DNA of 64,000 nt, from positions 630,176-694,175 of the forward strand of contig OZ037914.1 in NCBI GenBank assembly GCA_964035575.1, written 5' to 3'. Source of the DNA: Rhynchopus sp. YZ270_cl-10. Taxonomy: Eukaryota > Euglenozoa > Diplonemea > Diplonemida > Diplonemidae. Position 1 is the first letter of the stretch. Each line of letters opens with the position of its first letter. The position numbers and the translations under genes are program-made. Below, piece after piece: positions 59,889 through 64,000 of the stretch. The notes under the pieces are model-generated. The model was not told where the DNA came from. It ran no database searches and saw only the letters and a list, made by a program, of their open reading frames with translations.

Positions 59889-60220
59889 GTCAGTGATGAT
59901 AAACATTCACACACAAATCACTCCAATCGTATTGGGCAGTCTTTTTGGCTGTCTCTGTGCCGATGCTTCAACATGCACCACCATCTGAGTTCCGAAACAA
60001 ACAAACAAGCAAATCAAAACAAAAGTAAAACATCGACCATCGATTGGGTTTGGAGGCATCCGCATTCTGTGATGCACAGCTCCACGCTGGATGTTGTCGT
60101 AAAGCAAAGCACGCAGGCCTGCCTGCTGCGTTACACATATTCTATGTCGCTCGCGATGCCCTGTGCTGGGCTGCAACCTTCGCGAGTTTCAACGGCTAAA
60201 CCATGTGTCACACAGTTCTG
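59889..60220 (+). repeat. Modules beta + gamma, copy 6
   Basis: As at 7305-7650; leads into the protease copy C leader. Confidence 0.85.
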
Positions 60221-60638
60221 CAACTTTAGGTGCTTCTTACCTACATAGGAATGCATTGCCTTGGTTCCTTGGCTGGACTCCTTCGGTGTTCTTCTGAGGC
60301 TATCCTCTTTGCAAGATACACACCAAGACACTCACCCGCCACTGATGACAACACTACCATTTACCTGGCGTATGAGTCGCAAGACGTTGATTACCTTCCA
60401 TTCGCAAACCAAGATCTCTGAGACGGCACATGCAACACATGAGAAAAGCTCCTGTCGTGGGTGAGCCACAGGGTTGCAGCTCCGACCTGCCTCGATGCCC
60501 CTGGAAGGCTCAATCGCGGGTGCAAGATTTGTATCGTGAGTTGAAGCAGGATGATGCTGAACCAACCGTAAAACAATACTTCCACACACACCACACCACA
60601 TACAGACCATATTCACACACAGCAACAACACTACTAAA
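60221..60638 (+). promoter_or_regulatory. Leader region of protease copy C
   Basis: Near-identical to the other two protease leaders; shared leader element at 60342-60421. Confidence 0.6.
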
Positions 60639-61634
60639 ATGAAGGCAATTATGACCGGCCTTGCGGCACTTCACTGTGCCTCTGCCATGACCCAGAACGA
60701 GGTGTCGTTCTCCCTGTACAAGGACCACTTCGGGAAGACGTACAAGGCAGACGAGGAGCAGGCACGCTTCGCTGCCTTCGAGGCCTCGCTTGAGCGTGTG
60801 GCCAAGTCCGGAAACCCTGCGTCTGGCCTGACCCAGTTCTCCGACATGACCCAGGAGGACTTCAAGCGCACGTACGCAAACAGACGTGGAAGGGCACTTC
60901 CCGCAGACGCACCGCGTTGGGGTGGTGAGTGCTCTGCGTGCCAGCGTTTCCCCGAGCACGCGACCCAGTCCTTCGCCGAGGGCTTCGACTGGACCACGAA
61001 GGGAGCCGTGACGGCTGTGAAGGACCAGGGCCAGTGCGGAAGCTGCTGGAGCTTCGGAACCACCGGAGACATTGAGGGAACCTGGTTCCTTGCGGGCAAC
61101 CCGCTTCAGGCACTGTCGGAGCAGCAGCTTGTGTCGTGCGACAAGACGGACGCTGGGTGCAACGGAGGACTGCAGGAGAACGCATTCGCGTGGATTATCA
61201 AGAACCACGGAATTGCGGCCGAGAAGGACTACCCGTACGTTTCTGGCACCGGCATTGACCACCTCTGCAAGCAGGGACACAAGAGCGTTGCCAACATCTC
61301 GAGCTGGTTCCAGGTGTCCAAGGAGGCCTCGGAGGAGAACGACATTGCCACCCAGCTTGTGAAGGTCGGACCCATCACCATCGGCATTGACGCCACCCCC
61401 ATGCAGGACTACTCCGGTGGAGTGGACAGCCCGAAGCACTGCGGATCCTCTGCACGCGACCTTGACCACGCTGTCCTGATTGTTGGCTACGGTACCGACA
61501 ACGGCGTTGACTACTGGAAGATCAAGAACTCCTGGGCATCCAGCTGGGGAGAGAAGGGATACTACCGCATTGTGCGTGGTGAGAACAAGTGCGGTGTCGC
61601 CATGGACGCCGTCCACTCCAAGGTGCACGCCTAG
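60639..61634 (+). CDS. Cathepsin-L-like cysteine protease, copy C
   Basis: 331 residues with all catalytic residues intact. It differs from copy B at only two adjacent residues (228-229), where it agrees with copy A; this mix suggests gene conversion between copies or a late change in B. Signal peptide, propeptide and C1A domain as described for copy A. Confidence 0.96.
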   Translation: MKAIMTGLAALHCASAMTQNEVSFSLYKDHFGKTYKADEEQARFAAFEASLERVAKSGNPASGLTQFSDMTQEDFKRTYANRRGRALPADAPRWGGECSACQRFPEHATQSFAEGFDWTTKGAVTAVKDQGQCGSCWSFGTTGDIEGTWFLAGNPLQALSEQQLVSCDKTDAGCNGGLQENAFAWIIKNHGIAAEKDYPYVSGTGIDHLCKQGHKSVANISSWFQVSKEASEENDIATQLVKVGPITIGIDATPMQDYSGGVDSPKHCGSSARDLDHAVLIVGYGTDNGVDYWKIKNSWASSWGEKGYYRIVRGENKCGVAMDAVHSKVHA

Positions 61635-62370
61635 AACTGAGAACAGGGGACCCTCGGGTTGCCTGCCTTGGCAGAACGTTCATCCCCCGAACTAATTTGT
61701 TACTGTTTTTTCACAATTATGTTTTTATTAGTTTACTGTTCTGGTAAACCTTGCTTTATTCTTGCTTGCGAGACCACTGACAACAAAATGTGTACGCGCT
61801 GCGCTGCTTGGTGGCTACTCTAGACATCACTTACCCATACCCTGGTACATGTGAGTTGGGGAACCAGCTCCAAGCACGCGTGTGTGTGTCCCGTCGTCGT
61901 CTTACCGTGTGTTTTGTTCAGATGTGTTTGTCTTGTAGTCCGTTGTAGTCTTCAAGGCTTATCCATCCTTTCAAAAATCTGTTCGTACAGTGTGTCCACT
62001 TTTCGCAAAAGTCTTAGCAGACCTGCTTGTGCCGTTTCACCAACGCTGCAGGATAGGCCACACTTCGCATGTTTTTTTGTTACATTTTTACCCACAAACG
62101 TTGACGGTTCCTTTTTGTGAGCCATGTATAAAAAAAATGAAGAAATACTATTTCGCAAAAGAAAACCTACATCTGTCACTATTTTGATGTGGAAACTCAG
62201 CAAAGATAATACTTTACGACATCATGATAGTTGCAGCAGTGTACGATGTTACTTGGATTTCGCGAAACCGACAAAAAGCAAAAGCCCTCTCCGTCCCACA
62301 TTTTCTGTTCCATTTCTGATGTTTTACGTGTCGTAAAATGTGCACAACCTGTAACCAAACAAACCAAAGG
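61635..62370 (+). repeat. 3' flank of protease copy C
   Basis: Matches 52787-53529 with small indels; non-coding. Confidence 0.7.
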
Positions 62371-62562
62371 AAACATCGACCATCGATTGGGTTTGGAGGC
62401 ATCCGCATTCTGTGATGCACAGCTCCACGCTGGATGTTGTCGTAAAGCAAAGCACGCAGGCCTGCCTGCTGCGTTACACATATTCTATGTCGCTCGCGAT
62501 GCCCTGTGCTGGGCTGCAACCTTCGCGAGTCTCAACGGCTAAACCATGTGTCACACAGTTCT
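62371..62562 (+). repeat. Module gamma, copy 10
   Basis: Gamma without beta behind the protease flank. Confidence 0.85.
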
Positions 62563-62795
62563 TCACCGTCTGAACATCAACCAGACAGAAACATGATGAT
62601 ATTTGCACATTTTCATTCTTTGTAGGTTGGGACAACTGACTCCCCTTGTGGGACGTGCAGATGCTGCATCAGGATAAAAACATTACCACCTGAACACCTC
62701 CACACACCACAACACAACACAACACAAAGGCGGTCCTAGCTAGTGGAAGCCACCCTCGACCTCTGTGGGGCTTTACCACCCGTTCCGATCTTGCC
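62563..62795 (+). repeat. Modules delta (internally deleted) + epsilon, copy 6
   Basis: Delta of the CACCGTCTGAACATCAACC type has lost about 280 bp between two ACATGATGATATT repeats, as expected from recombination between short direct repeats. Epsilon is at 62729-62795, 160 bp before the SAMHD1 start. Confidence 0.8.
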
Positions 62796-62955
62796 AAGAA
62801 TACTACCTATTGCAATCACCTGGACTCCCACATTCCCTTTGTCACATGCTGGTCACATACATTGTATTCTGTATAGAGACTTCACAGCACCTGACCCCCA
62901 TGTACCCACCTCACCTCCCGTCACACCTCCTCACATCCCCTCCCGAACAGGCAAG

Positions 62956-64000
62956 ATGCAGTCACCTTTCACGCCAAGATGCCACCAGGCGCCGGTCAGG
63001 AAGCCTAAGGTGATTGTGGACCCTATCCACGGGCATATGGAGTTCCCGCCGATGCTTGTGTCCATCATCGACACGCTGTACTTCCAACGCCTGCGGGAGC
63101 TGAAGCAGCTGGGGTGCGCAGACTGGGTGTTCCCCGGGGCGGTGCACACCCGCTTCATCCATTCCCTGGGCGTCGCGCACCTGGCGAACAACGTGATGCA
63201 GCGCCTCAAGATCAACAACCCGCATCTCGAGATCACCGAGCGCGACTGCATGCTTGTGTCTATGGCGGGGCTGTGTCACGACCTAGGCCACGGCCCCTTT
63301 TCACATGGCTTCGAACGCGTTGTGCAGATCGCCTTAGAAGAAGAACGCGAAAAGGCAGCAGACGACCCAATCAAACAACAGAAGATACCCGACTCCTGGC
63401 ACCACGAGCAGGCATCAGAGCTCTTATTCCAAGCCTCCGTTGAGGAGAGCGGGTTGGACATTAGCAGTGAAGAGGTGGAGTTTGTGAAGGCGATGATCCG
63501 GGGTGTCGGTGAAGATGAGAAACGTCCGATGGACAAACCTCTGTTCTTCTTCCAGGTGGTGGCCAACAAGCAGACCGGCATGGACGTGGACAAATACGAC
63601 TACCTGCTGAGGGATGCGATGTGCTGTGGTGCAAAGATTGCCTTTGACATCTCCCGCCTTCTCCGCCCTGAGGTTCGACGCAATGAGAACGGCAACCTGG
63701 TGCTTGCGTACTACAGAAAAGAGGAGTGGATGATTCACCAGCTCTTCAGGTCCCGCTTTGATATGCACCACCAGATCTATGGGCATTCCGTTGTGGTAGC
63801 GTTCACGCGAATGTTTGAAGAGGTGCTACTCCTTGCAAAAGACTGGCTTCGTGTGACAGAGGCGATCACCACACCAAAGCTGTATCTGTATCTTACAGAC
63901 GCTGTGATACAGCGTATCGAATCGTTGGACATCAACAGCCCGCCGAAGGGGTTCACAGAGGGGTCTTTGAGGAAGACGCAGAAGTTGATACAAAGGATTA
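62956..64000 (+). CDS. SAMHD1: SAMHD1-like HD-domain dNTP triphosphohydrolase (3' end outside window)
   Basis: 348 codons are visible and the frame is open at the window end. SAMHD1 cleaves dNTPs to nucleoside and triphosphate and so limits dNTP pools. Motifs: KVIVDPIHGHMEFPPMLVSIIDT (18-40), FQRLRELKQLG, VFPGAVHTRFIHSLGVAHLA (58-77) with metal ligand His69, the HD pair His108-Asp109 in GLCHDLGHGPFSHGFE, and MDVDKYDYLLRDAMCCG with the further metal-ligand Asp. There is no N-terminal SAM domain, which is common in protist homologues. The ATG at 62956 is five bases after CCCGAACAG. No intron is seen in the visible part. Family members often need dGTP or GTP for tetramer activation; that cannot be judged here. 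Confidence 0.95.
   Translation, partial: MQSPFTPRCHQAPVRKPKVIVDPIHGHMEFPPMLVSIIDTLYFQRLRELKQLGCADWVFPGAVHTRFIHSLGVAHLANNVMQRLKINNPHLEITERDCMLVSMAGLCHDLGHGPFSHGFERVVQIALEEEREKAADDPIKQQKIPDSWHHEQASELLFQASVEESGLDISSEEVEFVKAMIRGVGEDEKRPMDKPLFFFQVVANKQTGMDVDKYDYLLRDAMCCGAKIAFDISRLLRPEVRRNENGNLVLAYYRKEEWMIHQLFRSRFDMHHQIYGHSVVVAFTRMFEEVLLLAKDWLRVTEAITTPKLYLYLTDAVIQRIESLDINSPPKGFTEGSLRKTQKLIQRI

Overview
Organism. The window is nuclear DNA of a unicellular eukaryote. The genes are eukaryotic (mitochondrial pyruvate carrier, CDK11-like and MAP2K-like kinases, SAMHD1, BTB and armadillo proteins). Eight spliceosomal introns can be placed; all start GTATG and end AG. The 19 supported protein genes all lie on the + strand, and most starts follow a pyrimidine-rich tract ending in AG within about 10-100 bases. 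One-way gene arrays with such acceptors are typical of Euglenozoa (kinetoplastids, diplonemids, euglenids), where mRNAs receive a trans-spliced leader. Ordinary cis-introns would suit a diplonemid or euglenid better than a trypanosomatid. This placement is inference: no spliced-leader, rRNA or tRNA gene was found. TAA, TAG and TGA all serve as stops. Layout. (1) Two kinds of DNA alternate. Single-copy genes are: MPC1-MPC2 fusion (2997), MoaA/MOCS1A (11019), a small membrane protein (16183), BTB/beta-helix protein (18490), METTL21-like methyltransferase (23679), membrane protein with a dead metacaspase-like domain (25761), MAP2K-like kinase (30720), 1988-residue armadillo protein (37781), CDK11-like kinase (44063), MoaE/MOCS2B with a C-terminal membrane segment (48357), Ser-rich RRM-like protein (49438), Old Yellow Enzyme (58199) and SAMHD1 (62956, cut by the window end). 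(2) Between them sit six blocks (about 1-2883, 6776-10745, 46136-48161, 51012-54240, 55490-58018, 59787-62795) built from shared, nearly identical modules named here alpha, beta, gamma, delta, epsilon, zeta and eta. The blocks carry multicopy genes: a secreted 20-Cys protein (2 copies) and a cathepsin-L-like protease (3 copies). A DJ-1/Hsp31-like enzyme (2 copies) sits beside them and shares a leader element with the protease. (3) The gene-poor stretches 3.7-5.8, 12.5-16.2, 17.1-18.5, 19.9-23.7, 28.2-30.7 and 32.3-37.8 kb are AT-rich with long homopolymers. They hold several families of short dispersed repeats (R1-R8), hairpins, a 1.3-kb fold-back element, small palindromic elements and a tandem pair of GC-rich structured repeats. 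The same short repeats lie inside all three long introns, while the five short introns (44-72 nt) have none. Working together. MoaA and MoaE catalyse the first and second parts of molybdopterin synthesis. The MPC fusion would bring pyruvate into mitochondria. SAMHD1 controls dNTP pools. The protease and the Cys-rich protein have signal peptides and G/C-ending codons, as expected for abundant secreted or lysosomal products. No virus-like element, CRISPR array, rRNA or convincing tRNA was seen.
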